Source of the DNA: Okeania hirsuta
GTDB taxonomy: Bacteria; Cyanobacteriota; Cyanobacteriia; Cyanobacteriales; Microcoleaceae
DNA: 64,000 nt
Assembly (NCBI RefSeq): GCF_003838195.1
Contig: NZ_RCBY01000005.1
Span: forward strand, 1 to 64,000
Direction of reading: 5' to 3'
Below, one piece after another: positions 63,097 to 64,000 of this stretch. Position numbers and translations under genes: made by a program. Below the pieces are notes generated by a model. The model was not told the DNA's origin. It was given only the letters and a program-made list of their open reading frames with translations, and ran no database searches. How positions within the stretch are numbered: the first letter of the stretch is position 1; every line of letters starts with the position of its first letter.

Positions 63097-64000
63097 TATG
63101 TTAAAAATTTGATTAAATGCAGCATCAGCGCCAAGACTTATTTAACCCAGACTTTGAGGATTGACCATTAGGTAAATACTTTCCATCTTCATTTTGTTTG
63201 CCTTGATTTGTGCAAGTTAATCCTGCTAAATTTCACAATTCATCAAAAAATACTTTTTTACCTGTCCGACTTAATTTGTCAGCTGTTTTATACTGAAAAT
63301 ATTTACGACTTCTAGCTATTTTTTGATCATTTTACTTTCGCGTTTTGCTAGCTTTCCTCTGGCTTTACTGCCATGTTTACCTTTGTTATGTTATTACCTT
63401 GGGATACTTTGGTCAGTTGATCTTGATTTTTTCTTAACGGTTTCAAAGAAGATAATTTATTTCCTGGTGATCTGGCTCAATAACTATTTTTGTCTAGAAA
63501 AGCATCTCAATCTATGGGTTTTTCCCAAGATTGACTGATATTCTCAACTTAAATTTATCCACCAACTATCAGTTTTTTTGTTAGTGAAACTTGTTTGATT
63601 TGAGTTCGAGCAGGTATTGTTCTAAGGGTTATAGCCTTAATTAAACCTATTTTAGGAATTAAAATATATCACCATTTACCATTAATTTATCAAAACTTTA
63701 ACCAAGAATCATTACCATGAGGAAAGTTCAATTAACGAGGTCTAGATTGACTTTTCAACCTAGGCTTACCCCTTCGTTTCCTATTACTATCACCTCCTGC
63801 TAAAAATCTAGAAAATGTTGTTTCTACTCTTTGACAGATCTATGGCAAAACTGTTGAATAAATTTGGGAAAAATCAAGATATTCAACTTTGGTAATTGCT
63901 TCTTCTGGTTGTAGTAATTTGGTTGATCTTTTAACTTTAGTAAATTACAAATTAGAGGGCAGACATTGACTGGACATCTGTTTTGCTCCGATCATTCAAA
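63097..64000 (-). pseudogene. tnpB: TnpB relic, N-terminal part, running off the window
   Basis: On the minus strand pieces of a TnpB can be followed from the window end: EYLDFSQIYSTVL, QRVETTFSRFLAGGDSNRKRRGKPRLKSQSR, then KARGKLAKRESKM, RSRKYFQYKTADKLSRTGKK, NLAGLTCTNQGKQNEDGKYLPNGQS and KSGLNKSW, and finally DAAFNQIFNI just before the IS element. The pieces are spread over frames and broken by stops. It joins the C-terminal part at 61850-62148 across the insertion, so the tnpB gene was there before the IS. The N-terminus may lie just outside the window. Confidence 0.85.

Overview
The window looks like chromosome from an AT-rich filamentous cyanobacterium, most likely an Oscillatoriales lineage such as Trichodesmium or Okeania. 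This is inferred from ndhB, a CRR6-type NDH-1 maturation factor, a DUF3685 (Ycf55-like) response regulator, a DUF4327-like protein, many HIP1 octamers (GCGATCGC), and purine/pyrimidine short tandem repeats of the GGAAGAA, GGGAGTA and CTGATAA type. Adding up the genes I accept gives only about half of the window as coding, which is very low for a bacterium. The remainder is mostly small repeats and dead genes rather than unseen genes. The species itself is not proven.

Layout. 0.9-4.6 kb: an eroded 4-hydroxyphenylpyruvate dioxygenase, a broken Ser/Thr kinase N-terminus and a membrane-anchored beta-lactamase-like serine hydrolase. 5.8-11 kb: a DUF4327-like small protein, an FHA-zinc ribbon-Ser/Thr kinase and a zinc ribbon-PP2C phosphatase. 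11.8-25.6 kb: recJ, a REC-histidine kinase hybrid, a Fe-S PD-(D/E)XK nuclease, the REC-DUF3685 regulator, a membrane-anchored helical-repeat protein with a Pro/Tyr tail, and a Fur-family regulator. 26-34.4 kb: the CRR6 factor, a truncated tnpB, a GT9 glycosyltransferase, ispD, an SpmA-SpmB-type membrane protein, an MDR oxidoreductase and a YjbQ-family protein. 35-46.7 kb: ureD preceded by two truncated copies of its own 5' end, a 161-bp repeat array, nadE, a decayed repeat field, a frameshifted frmA with its partner S-formylglutathione hydrolase, cysH, and an rqcH-like NFACT gene. 47.5-60.1 kb: remA-gmk, two small proteins of unknown role, a cAMP-type-sensor histidine kinase, a UvrD-like helicase, a 285-bp repeat array, a coiled-coil protein and ndhB. 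60.1-64 kb: repeats, a small helical protein, and a tnpB relic into which a now-dead IS5-type element has inserted.

How parts fit together. frmA plus the S-formylglutathione hydrolase form the glutathione route of formaldehyde oxidation, but frmA carries a one-base shift here. remA-gmk is a pair with conserved order in other bacteria. The kinase and the PP2C could act against each other on Ser/Thr phosphorylation. The helicase and the Fe-S nuclease have the domain types of an AddAB-like end-processing machine, although they lie 35 kb apart. ureD stands alone, with no ureABC beside it.

The strongest unexplained signal is the noncoding half. At least six families of 100-280 bp elements, most with terminal inverted repeats and no protein of their own, are scattered over the window. 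Some carry smaller palindromes inside them, one family is seen both as an occupied and as an apparently empty site within the ureD triplication, and element ends supply the stop codons of recJ and of the GT9 gene. I found no tRNA, rRNA or CRISPR array, and no clear new multi-gene defence or metabolic system.
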